A stretch of 64,000 nt of DNA, from assembly GCA_011316305.1 (NCBI GenBank), contig SAUG01000006.1:124001-188000 (forward strand), written 5' to 3'. Shown here piece after piece: positions 12,701 through 23,525 of the stretch (position 1 is its first letter; each line of letters opens with the position of its first letter). The notes below the pieces were generated by a model. The model was given only the letters and a program-made list of their open reading frames with translations. It did not search any database and had not been told where the DNA came from. A program made the translations under genes and the position numbers. Source of the DNA: Rusavskia elegans (taxonomy: Eukaryota > Ascomycota > Lecanoromycetes > Teloschistales > Teloschistaceae).

Positions 12701-14143
12701 GTTCCTTTTCTGAGAATCCCATGACATGAAAAGCTTCAATTAAGGAATTCCATTCGTCGACGTCTGAGACACCGGCGATCCTGTCGTTGCCGTCCTTGGT
12801 ATAAAGAAAGTCTTCAGCTCCAAGACCAGCGATCAAGAAGTTCTCCTTCATTCGACTGTCAGCTCCTTGAAGTAGCTGATAGAAAATGTGGTAGTTGCGT
12901 TCCGTCGAATTGATTCTGACAACTCGTGACTTCTCGAGTAGGTACCAATCGATGAACGCTCCAGCAATCTGGCCGGCTCTTGTAAATTCGATTCGTATAA
13001 ACTTACCGAATCGAGAAGAGTTGTTGTTTCGAACAGTCTGAGCATTGCCAAAGGCTTCCAGTATTGGGTTAGCTCGGAGGATTTGCTCCGAAAGGTTTGA
13101 GAAGGATTTCGTTCCGAAGCGATCGGCAGGAGAGTCTGTAGTGGCTACGGCCGCAAGGTACTGTATAACTTTCTTGGTGTTTTCTGTCTTGCCGGCCCCT
13201 GATTCTCCACTAGGGCGTCGATTAGCTTGCAGAGAGATAGCAAACATTATGAATTGACTTACGTCACCAGTATGCTTTGATTTTCGCCCTCATCTACGAG
13301 GTTTCGGAAGGCACCATCTGCCATGGCGAAAATGTGCGGTTTCGTGTCTTCCCGGGTACGGTCCCGATACATATTCATGACATCCTTGGTGTAGATTGGC
13401 AGAGGACAATAGGGATTAACGGTCACTAGGAAAAGGCCTGAGTAGGTCTAGAGAAGTCTAATTAGTAGATGCTGTGCGTGGATTCGGCGACATCATACGT
13501 ATATCAAGTCTGATTGGTAGCGTGTATGAAGGTTGTGGACGACTGAAGCTTCATTGAGATGCGTGAGCTCTGCCATATCATCTGCTCTGTCAAACTTGGC
13601 AGGATTGACTTTATCGACGTTGTTGTGGTCGACTTCACGCTGCTAATATTGAGGTCAGCGTGGTTCTTGCGCCTGACTTCTGCGATGCGATCATACATTT
13701 CCATCGTCGCATTGCACCAACAGTCGGCCGTCGCCAAGCTCTTCAATAATCCAGCCTTTGACGAAGGCCACATTGGGATCTCGAATCCATACGTATCTCT
13801 TGCCCGAGAAGTCATTTTCACCCTCTATCCCTGCTACTCGATCCCCCGCCCTTTGTGATTCCTCAGTCTTGATAAATTGCGGCGCAAAGGTGCTTGTCGA
13901 TTGGCTATTGTTCCTGATTGAGCCCGTGCGATGTCTCGGTATATTCGCAGGGGCAAGATGGATATCGCCTGTTGGAGAGAAGGATGAGTCGCGGGGATGA
14001 CTGCTTGGGCTCAAGGTAGACCGTGGGGAGGTGATCAGCTCGGATTTCGGACGCGCTCTTGAGGGTGTAGGAGAAGGAGATGGTGACGACCGTGCGAAGG
14101 GATTGTTGCGGGCCTGCGAGGCCCCGTGAGCTGTACTAGCCAT
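6715..14143 (-). CDS. myo2: Class II myosin heavy chain
   Basis: Exons on the complement are 14143-13697, 13642-13499, 13447-13263, 13209-7227 and 7164-6715; introns are 54, 51, 53 and 62 nt; the product is 2402 residues. About 120 Ser/Pro-rich residues precede a myosin N-terminal SH3-like segment ([20 protein letters not shown]). The motor follows, with P-loop GESGAGKT at residues 260-267 (its first codons are split by an intron), [10 protein letters not shown] (switch I), [20 protein letters not shown] (switch II and relay) and the converter. IQ-like sequence ([16 protein letters not shown]) marks the neck. A coiled-coil tail of roughly 1,400 residues, broken by a Ser-rich non-helical segment, fits a two-headed type II myosin that drives cytokinetic ring and septum formation. 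The length is typical of filamentous-fungal myosin II. A short Gly/Ser-rich tail-piece ends the protein. The gene is divergent from the Red1-like gene. Confidence 0.97.
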
Positions 14144-14733
14144 ATCGCCAAGGTGCGATGCGTGTTCCCAGGACGCCGGAGAATAAGTAGGAATTGCACA
14201 ACGGATTAGAAGATCTTAAGCTCAGACATTTAGAAAGGCGACATCGGAACAGAAGAGCAGAACGCGCGACCAAAGAGTTGAACTCCTGGGTACCTCACCA
14301 ATAATTCGTGCGACTTCCCTTCGAAAGTCCTCGTAAACATTCAATATGGTGACATGTAAACACACGGCGGCTACCGCGCTTGAAGGCTTGGCTTCCGTCG
14401 ACTTGTACCGAATCCGGAATGGTGATTCGAAACTCCGAGTATGCAAAACTATCACTCGCATCTCCCTCCATCACTGACGCTCTCGATTCCAGTTCTCCCT
14501 GAAGCCGTTCGCCTATGTTCGACATTTCGCAACGCTGCTCATTCCTACTCTCCGAAAGGAAGTAGGCTCAACATAATTGCAGCTGCTAGAACCCGGTCAT
14601 CTCCTTTACTAGCTGAATCTTTTTCTTTCGCCAATGTTCTCTTTGACCCTATCCGGTCGTCGATCGCCTTAGCAAGGATGATAATGAAGAGCCAACTTCT
14701 TTGACGGCTGATCTTACAGCATCTGAACCCGTG
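14144..14733. promoter_or_regulatory. Divergent promoter region between myosin II and the Red1-like gene
   Basis: The start codons of two divergent genes are 590 nt apart, so this segment should hold both promoters. On the + side a branch-like GGCTGATC followed by CTTACAG at 14707-14719, just before the ATG at 14734, could be the end of a 5'-UTR intron. No specific factor site was assigned. Confidence 0.45.
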
Positions 14734-17700
14734 ATGTCACATAATTCCGGACGCCCTCCCACTGGAGAGCTATACTCGCATGTGCCTCCCTATCATCATA
14801 ATCAGATCGGCATGACTTACGGTACGGACGCGACGCAGTACTATGAGTCACAAGCCTTTCAGTTCCAGAATCACATTCCCAGGCACGATCAGTCCGCGAA
14901 CAGTTATGCCTTTAACGTCAATTCACATCTGTTGCCTGCCAACTCTCATTCTGGGCCGAGCATGGCATCACCTTTGTCGCATGGCAATGACGTTCCACAG
15001 ATCCTCCCAGCATCATCATCCTACCAGCCAACATTGTTCCCTGCTTATAGTACGCAACCAACATCTCAAGGCTTATCAGCCACAGCGCCAACTCCGAAGC
15101 CGATTCTCAATGCACAAGAATCGCCAAGAAAACCCGCATCCGGTAATTCTTTAAGTGGCATCAACGGTAGCCGTATGGCAGCCCAAGAACCCAATTCTGA
15201 TATGGAAGACGGCGAGCTCAGTGAAGGCGCTGATCAGAGATCGGCCGTAGCTCACTTCCCAGACGAACCAGAGTCCGTCGGTCATCCCTCGCTAAAAGTC
15301 AACGGAATAGCTACTACGAAGACTCTGGAGCGAGATGGGTTCCGTCAAGATGAAGCTGGTGTGCACCAAAAGAACGAGGTGGAAACACACGCAATGAATG
15401 GAGAATTGAGACATGGGCACAACATCAGGCTTACAAACCAAGTCCCCAGTCCAATGAACAGAAAACAACATGAGATGTCATTGCATGCTTCACAGAACGG
15501 TGCCAGACACGCCGTCGCCCAACTGCAGCGTCATGACATCGGCTACGCGCAGCTTCTTGAAGAGCACATTCACCCGGATATTTTGAGGAACCTCTATCTC
15601 GAACCTGCCAAACGGACACATGAGACTATATCGAGCTCGAACCCTCCAATGCAAGCAGTGCAACCACATCCGCTTCCTAAAAGACTCCCTGAGCCTACAT
15701 TCAACCAGCAAGCTACTGATATTCCCATCCATGAATCTGCGCCCGAGGTGAGTGAGACGAAGTCATCGATGAATGTGGAGACAACGAAATTGCCCCAAGC
15801 ACGTCAGGTGGGTAAATCCGAGATAAGAAACCCAGGGACACAGGCCCCAGCGATCAGTGAGAGACCTCAACCGCAAAAAGAGTCTGCACACCAGCAGTCA
15901 TCAAGAGTAACGATAGGTGAGCCAGCAATACGTAACGGCCTTGCCTTACGAGCAAATGACGATAGCAATCACGAACCCGTAAGCAACGTTCTTAGCAGTA
16001 ACGAGAAACTGCCGGCGCCTGTTGTTACGAATGACAAGTCTCTCGCAACCTCTACCAAAGCACCGAAATCTCTCCAACCTTCAGTCGCCCATCCGACGGT
16101 CAAGCCTCCAATGCCCAAAGCCGCTACAAAACCAGTAGATCGTAAGGATTATATTGCACGGCTCCAAGCAGCGAAGGCGGGGAAGGTTGCTCCCACCATG
16201 ACGGCGTCTCAGCTTTCACTTGGTTCTGCAACCCAGAAGACGCCACAAGACTCATCCTCAAACGTTAACAGTCAGCTCGGTGGAGCCAGTCCATCCGTGA
16301 ACATTTCTACGAAGGATAGTCTCCCGGCTCAGATCACCAGCTCTATCGACTCTTCTGTGACGATCGTCCCTTCCGCCATTCCAGCTGTTGAAACAAAGAA
16401 ACGGGAACAGACGGAACTTGCTCGCAGGAAGATTGAAGAATTGAAGAACCGGTCTAACTTGCCAAAGGAGACACAATCTGCTAATAATGAATCATCGCCG
16501 ACAGCGGCGCCTACAAAGCAGCAATCTGATCCAATAAAGCCGTCGGTAGAAACACAGCCAAACCAAGCCTCAACCAATACCACCAACTCAAATATCGCTC
16601 CTGCCACGCCGCAACATGCTTATTTTCCATTTCGGAATGGCACATTCAGTCTTCCAGGGCTCTTTATGTCTACCTCCAGTGATCGGGACAATCGTGAGAC
16701 CGAAGCGCCCAAGATAACGTCCGTGCAAGATGGCTTCCGTGATATCGGAGTACCAGAACCCACGATTGCCCGTACGTTGGTTGCAGAGCCGTCGCTTTCT
16801 CAATCTTTTCTCACGTTGCAAAATTTAGTACCATCTTCCCAGGACGAGCAGAGTCCTGGGACCACGACCGCAAGCCAGGTCACACAGGCTCAAGCAATCA
16901 GCAATCCACGCAAGAGACCAACAGCGGCTGACTTCATTGAATCAGTACCATCCAAAGTTCAACGGTCTTACAGTTATAAGGCAGACAGCAGTGTTGTGTT
17001 TGAGGTCAGTGATGATGAGGCCGAGGACTTCGAACCTGAAGGCTCCGACGTGGAAATGAGCGGCCATTCGGATATGAAAGCCCTGCAGTCTCGCAAAGTC
17101 GTGGCATCTCACCCGGCAACGCCCGATGATCTCAAATCTCGGCAGCATCTCGGACTGAACGGCCCTCACGGAAAGCCAGAGAAGCCGATCAGCAGGCTCA
17201 ATATGGCACAGCCCAGTCCGCAAACACCAAGCAAGAAGGATGCGGATGGGCTTCGAGCTAGAGAGGAGGAGATCGAGAGGATGAACCGTAAGATCATCGA
17301 GATGGAGCAACGGCGCAAGATGAGACAAGATGTAAGTCGCACCCAAACACCAGGAACACCAGGACGCCCTACGCCATTTCTCAAATCCAACGAGAGCAAC
17401 TCCAATGTTCAAATTACACTTGATGGTACCAAACAGCTCAGCGAGCCTCATGTCCAAGCTGCGCGCCCAACTCATGAATTTGAAGATGCTCCGAAAGATG
17501 AAGCAGCAGTGAGGGAAATGATATCTACGGACCCGCAGGGGGAGAGCCCTAAACAGAATGGAGATGTACAGTCCCCCACAGAACATACAGAGACTTCTCT
17601 CATAAATGCCGATGAGCAGCAGTTGCAACGTCGGAAAACCGAGATCGAAAGTAGTTTATCATCAGCGGATGCGGCAGTTGAAAATCTTAGGGCCAGGCTT

Positions 17701-19394
17701 GAAATCTTACACAGAGACGAGGTGGAGCTGCAGACGCGAATTCAAAAACAGCTCGATAGCAAGCGTACTTTCCAAGAAGAGCTTGCCAAGTTACTCCAAG
17801 CATCGTCCTCAAGTCCAGCGTTACCCGGACAGGGTGAAGAGGAGACCGTCAAGCTTCAGCAGGCCAGTAACGACCAACAACCAGGTGAGTATATTCTTTC
17901 GCTTCCATATTCCCAAATAAAGAGTTATGAGTGGATCTTGTGGTAGAGGAAATGTATCTCATAGTGCATCTAGTTACAAACAGATTGCTTGAGCAAGCGC
18001 AAGACGACGATCAAGTACCAGCCGTCGAACCAACCAACATCTCCGACGAAGCACGGACGGATAGAGGTGTGACCAAGAAGCCCGAGATGGGTGCGATGTT
18101 TGAGACAACTCTATCAACCGAAGCACCAAGCAACCAATCCCTGATAAGCGGCGAACTTGCCGAGGATGTCATGGACATCTCTGGAAGTGAGGATGAAGGC
18201 GAAGTCACTGAAAATTGTCCAGTCTCCAGCACTGATGCAAGACAGCTTGTGGCAGAGAGCGACAGTGAAGAGCCCTACGAACCTCCTTCATCGTTCCGTG
18301 GGATCGAAGACATATCAAATCCAGTTACTAACTCCTCTAAACAGCAGCAGCCTCTCACCAACGAAAGCCTACAGCAGCACAACATTCTGGAAGCGAATCA
18401 CGCACCGCCGGCGATCGATAACAGTGCAGCAACGGACGCGCATGTGGCTGCTGAGGAGCAGCTACACAACGTACCTCGACCTGGCCATGCCCAATCCCCC
18501 ATTGATTTGAGTGATTCTGACGACTATGAACCGCCCGAGCCCATGGCCTCTGTAGAATTTGCGTCTTTGACATCTGATACTGCCGCCGCTGTCGCAGAGC
18601 CTTCGTTCCACCCTCCAGATGCTAATCACAACCTTCAAGCAAATCCTGCATCTCCTGACGCGCTTCCAGCAGGCATTGACCAAGTAGACCTTGAGCGAGA
18701 GGCATCGGCGCGTTCTGCTTCCGAACAGGTATGCAATGGCCCCCAATCTACTGCATCACTGTCTCTGACGAGTTCAGACACGGGTTTCACAAAGCAATGA
18801 TAAGCATGGTCATTTCATACCGTATGAGAGTCCACTGCAGCAGTTCCATGCTTATCGCTACCACCCGGACTTTGTCTCCAGTATAGGCAACGGGTATCGA
18901 TCGTTGACCTACAGTCACAACATCGATGCTCGCAAACCTATATGTCGCTTTGAGATCGGGGGCCGGTGCAATGATGCTTCATGCGATAACCAACATTTTA
19001 GCAGCATGAACTTGAGTGGTGCGTCTGGAGAGCAAGATGTTTTGCGGGTTTCCTTATCGTCTTCTGGCTTCCTCATCCCCTGACCCTTGGTTCATTTCCT
19101 TTTCCTTCTGCAGCTTGATCTTGCATGCTGGACCATTACGTTCCTAGCCATGTTTCTATTGTCCGCGAGCTGACACGGGCTTCTAACGTTGCAGATGACA
19201 TGATTCTTGTCCAAATGGGCGCCATTCCTGAAGGACTCTCAGAAGAGCAACGAAGTGCCTTTGTTGTAGGTCTCCGACAAACCATCCAGGAAATCCGAGT
19301 CAGAAAAGTCAAAGACTTCAAAACTGTCGCCTCTGAGATCGCTGCATATCGCGCGAGATTTCTGGGAGATAGTTCCAAAATCCTCCCCTTGTAA
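14734..19394 (+). CDS. Red1/ZFC3H1-like zinc-finger protein (nuclear RNA elimination)
   Basis: Exons are 14734-17884, 17974-18728, 18778-19018 and 19195-19394, giving 1448 residues. The first ~1000 residues are disordered, rich in Ser, Gln, Pro and Asn. Two likely coiled coils follow, one within REEEIERMNRKIIEMEQRRK and one in the ~60 residues before the first intron. Acidic SGSEDEGEV/SDSDDYE-type segments come next. Near the C-terminus a block with YESPLQQFHAYRYHPDF leads into a CX7CX4CX3H finger (C1358, C1366, C1371, H1375), followed by NLSDDMILVQMG. That finger and its downstream helix match the putative zinc-finger domain of fission-yeast Red1 and human ZFC3H1. In those species the protein links poly(A)-binding factors and the Mtl1/MTR4 helicase to exosome decay of unwanted nuclear RNA. 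The last splice (intron 19019-19194, 176 nt) is supported by the conserved join LSDDMILVQ. The orthologue assignment rests mainly on the finger region. Confidence 0.76.
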
Positions 19395-20050
19395 AATCCC
19401 TTCAGCCAGTCCGTGCAGCAACATTTGCTCGCTCAGAAGAGCCCCGTCATGGGCTTCTAGCTTCAACCAACGCAAAGCCGCACAGGGCTGCGTGTACTTC
19501 TACTCTATTCTTCGTTTCTAAATTCTTTTCGGACATTTTCATCATGTCCTTTGTGGTACCACCAAGCATTTGCATGGAGAGCCGGCGTAAGCAACCAGGA
19601 AATACCCCTCGGGAGGATGAGACGATTGCACTTATGACAGCGAAGAAGGCAGTGTTAGGGCAGCCACGGTCGAGGATGTACTCCGTATGAGCCGGGTGTC
19701 AGCAAAAGATTAGCAATTTGATATGATGTAGTAATCATAATGTCCACGTTGACCTTTCTTCTGCGCTCGAGACGTGACACAGACGTCGTATGAAGAAGAA
19801 ATTGACTATTCTCCGCAGCTTCTTATTTAGTACATCCACGTATTGCACTGTTGCAGCTCCGTTGCATAAATTACATCAATTTACTTGTTTCACTCATTTA
19901 CGTCCACGGTAAAAGAGTATCCCTTTTATGAACTTTGGACCGCGACCCTCCCTTATGCCACAATCCATCAACATCACGCAACCATATTCCACATTCGGAT
20001 CTACGCACGCACGCCAGACCCGCCTCACAGATAGCACGCCCATCGCCACG
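19395..20050. other. Convergent 3' spacer (Red1-like / Cti6-like)
   Basis: This 656-nt spacer lies between two convergent stop codons. It holds only 3'-UTR-like AT-rich sequence. Short ORFs on either strand have no recognisable product. Confidence 0.5.
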
Positions 20051-22057
20051 CTACCCAAACTCCTTCTGCCAGTCCAACATAACCTTCTTCATCGTCTCCT
20101 TCATCTCCGCAACCTCCAACGTCCTGAAACGCTCCGGATCGAGATCCGCAACCACAACCGGCACGGCCCTTCCATTCTCCGCCGTTTTCTTCTGAGCTGG
20201 ATTACCATCTTCGTGGTTTTGCTCCTCGTTCGCCGACCTCAATGGTGTCCTGCCGTTCGAAGAAGCGGGAGTTTTGCGAACTGCGGATGATACCAGCGTC
20301 ACTTCCATGGCTAAATCCCTATCCGCCTGGTTGATGAAGTCCAACATGGCTGCGACGCGGCGTTTCATTTCGATCATGCTGGTGCGTTGGGGGTTTGTGT
20401 ATCTTGATTTGAGGGGGGCTTTTCCGGCTGCGTCCCCGTTACCGCCGTTGTGATGGTTGTTGCTGTGGTTGCCGTTGACCCGTGGGGAGTTGCGACCTTC
20501 TTTCGAGTTCTGGGAATGAGATGGTGAAGTGGCTTTTTGAGGGGTTTTGGATGTATCGGGGCGAGGATCACGATCTCGAGTCCATTGGTTTCGACCCACG
20601 CGCCCGCGGCGAGCTGGTGGGCGGCCGGTTCGTTTGTGGTGGGATCCTCCTTTTGTAGCAGCTTGGGTTGCTTGGGATGCTGGTGGCGTTGCAGCTGCGG
20701 GGATCTTTTCGGTGCCTTTGGAGGTGTTTCGAGTTAGAGGTTCTTCGGATGGATCGGATTCTGGGGAGAAGATCAATTGATGTAGATGGGAGATCAGGCG
20801 GTTTGTTCAGTCTTACCGTCACCGCGTCGTTTCTCTGCGCGGCCTTTCCTTCTACCTGCTGCATCCGCACGGTCTTTCTCTCGTTTCTCTTCCTGCTCAC
20901 GGAGCTCCTTTTTGCGATGGTTCCGGGCTGCGGCCCCGCGGATGTTTTTCGCCGATGGCGAGAATGTTGCATTGGCCTCCTCGGTGTCTCCCTCGTCATC
21001 TGGAGGAGCTCCCTTGTCATTCGACGACGCCGATGACCCGGATTTGGTCCGTTGCCGCTTGTTGTCGTCCTTCCCTCTGCGATGCGACGTCGTCAGTCGA
21101 CACTGTGATACCGACACGGTTATGGTCACTCACTGATCATCCTCATCCCTACTTCGCTTTCCCTTGCGCGATATGGAGCTTGCACCAGTCGTACTTTCTT
21201 TCTTACTCTCCTCAATCGCCTGCCGAAGCTGCTCGGCTTCATAGTAAGCTGCATCACGGCTATTCATAGTTGACCGTCTTTTACCAGCGAGTCTTTCTGC
21301 ATTAGTCCGGGACGAGCGGCTTTCTTTTGGTTTTTCGGGAGAGTCGTTTTGCAGCGTTGGGCTCGGTGAGGGTTGCGGAGAGGATATATCCTGCACAGGC
21401 AGATAATTGGAATACCTTTGTCTGGAGCGCGTAGGCTGTCAGCAACCATGGGACAGACAGATGTACAAAGCCTTACCCCGTAGCTGTGACCGTGATTGTA
21501 TGCAACTCCTTCCGGCACTGCTCGCAGAAGTATTCTTCAGGGCTCGTGGCCTCGTCCATGATCCCAACACAGCCGCCGTGCTGCCATACCTTACAGACGT
21601 CGCATTGAATGAACAGCCCGCCAGTATCCTCCTGCAGTGTCACCGATGAGCCAGCGTCACCTGGGTCACCGGTGTTTCTCAAACGCCCTCTTGCAGGGTC
21701 ATTGGAAGCGATGGGCATGCCAGGATACTCTTGGTGGCCGCAGACGCATCGTGTTATCTCTTCCTCCTCGCCTTCTTCTTCGTCAATATCTCCATCATGT
21801 TGAGCAGCACCAAGCTGGGTTTTCGGGGTTTCCTGGCTGCTTCTCGTTCTTCGGGCCCCGGGTTTGCCAGAGGGTTCGTGACTGTCGGCGGAGGGCGATT
21901 TAGGTGGAAGGGAGTCACGAGGAGAAGGTGGCTTGCCGTCGGAACGTGATTTACGATCGGTCCTAGCGGATGACACGGAAGAGGAGGAAGAGCTGGTATG
22001 TTGAGCGACAGATGTGGGCTGGGAGGTTTTGGAGCGCGAGCTCCTGCGTGGAGACAT
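20051..22057 (-). CDS. cti6: PHD-finger protein, Cti6-like (Rpd3L-type histone deacetylase complex)
   Basis: Exons on the complement are 22057-21477, 21421-21134, 21076-20817 and 20760-20051 (introns 55-57 nt), giving 612 residues. A Ser-rich N-terminus and an acidic run (DEEEGEEEE) precede one PHD finger: C104 and C106, then C152, C155, H160, C163, C178 and C181, with the core GGLFIQCDVCKVWQHGGC. About 45 residues separate the first and second zinc pairs, longer than in a textbook PHD. After the finger comes GQRYSNYLPV, then basic, disordered sequence with an Arg/Lys/Glu-rich charged helix (residues ~300-375) and a C-terminal block with MIEMKRRVAAMLDFINQADR. Cti6 reads modified histone tails for the Rpd3L deacetylase. 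The orthologue call rests on the finger plus its downstream block; another PHD family cannot be excluded. The gene converges on the Red1-like gene. Confidence 0.76.
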
Positions 22058-23525
22058 TGTAGGCCCCGAGACGTCATGTACCGAGAATCATTCTTGATAC
22101 TGGTAGCGATAGGTTGTAGAAGCTAAGATTGCTTCGAAGATAGGTGCACCGAAGATCGCAAGCGTGATTGAAGAGCTAAGGTAGCAGCTCAAGCGCCCTT
22201 TCGAGGTAGGAACTTGTGCGGGTCGGTAGGAGAGATCAATTCGAAGTCAATGGCGAAACTTTGCTAGCGCGCAAGATAGTAGATTTATTCTTAGAGTGAT
22301 GTGAGCTTGTTGAAGAGGTGAACCGATAAGGACTGGTGGGTTTGTGGGCAGAATTGTGAGTCGAGTCCTCACGCTTTGTCCAGTCGCCCAGAATGCGCCG
22401 ATTAAATGAATTGTAAAATCCGAAATATCCGAGGCTACTCTGTTCCTGTCGGCCTCGGTAACCCAAGGGATTCCATCATAATTGATTCCTACTGCTGCAT
22501 CTCAGTGCTCCAGATAGGATCTCTGATGACAGCTAATCGATGTATCGGTTTACGGTGCGTACATACAAAGCACTCTCCAGAGCTTCGTTGCATGATGCCC
22601 GGCCTCCTTCATTTTGGACAAAGGGGCTCCATATGCCCTCAGATTAGGAGACAATTTGGCCGACAACGAAGCCACCAAAGCCAAATGTGAATTTACCAGT
22701 CCCCTGCACAACTCAACAGCTAGCACCGTCAAAGTAAACACTCCAATACATGTACCGTACAACGGGTTACTTTGTAGCTGATCTACAACCCCAAACTCTC
22801 ACGAGTGCCCATCGCCCTCACAAGGAACGAGAGATGCTATATAACTCTTCTCCAGAACCTCACAAAGACAGCGAAATAGGATCCTGGAGAAGTGAATATC
22901 AATGACCCCTGTAGAGTACAGTATAAGGTAGATTGCTGAGTGACTTGTTCGGGCCACGTCCCTTGCCACACTAAGCGATGATACAGTACGCAACGGAACT
23001 CTATGGGAACTGCTCACTGCTGGAGTCGTCCCTGTTCTGCTATTGTCATCTCCCGCAGTCCAGCTCGAACAACTGTCCATTCGATTTGCTAGTTGCTGTT
23101 CTAAGTACTTCTCTGACTGCTAGCTCCTCTCTTCCAGCATTTCAAGCATCTCCATCGCCGTTCGCTAGAAGGGACAACTATCAGGGTGTAGACATCTCAA
23201 GCCGAGCAGAGCTCTTCAGCAACCCCCATCCCTTCCCAGCACCTTGACACCCATATCGACCTGTCGACGTATGGACTTCAATCTTGTTTGTTTACTGTAC
23301 GCTGACGTGATGTATACCACCACAGACCTGGAGCTAAGAACCGCTTTGGAAAACTGTTCTCGTCGGGACCCACTACCTTATACACCGCCTGCCCTTGCCC
23401 TCTGTGTGCTGCAATCATGGCTACTATTATGGGTGAGTCATAATGCTCCATCTCCTTGACAACGGAAGTCTGCGGTCTTCCATCCCCGTGACGGAAAGCC
23501 AGTTGCACAGCATCCTCTACTCATC
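22058..23525. promoter_or_regulatory. Long divergent intergenic region (Cti6-like / unknown gene)
   Basis: This region of nearly 1.5 kb between divergent start codons is the longest gene-free stretch in the window. Several short ORFs with ATG (for example 22978-23247 +) show no domain or codon pattern of a real gene. It probably contains two promoters and long leaders. A branch-like GCTGAC followed by CACCACAG at 23301-23325 suggests a possible 5'-UTR intron for the downstream gene. Confidence 0.4.

Noticed and set aside
16942..17628. 228-codon minus-strand ORF
   Set aside because: It lies wholly inside the Red1-like coding exon and has no domain or intron logic of its own.
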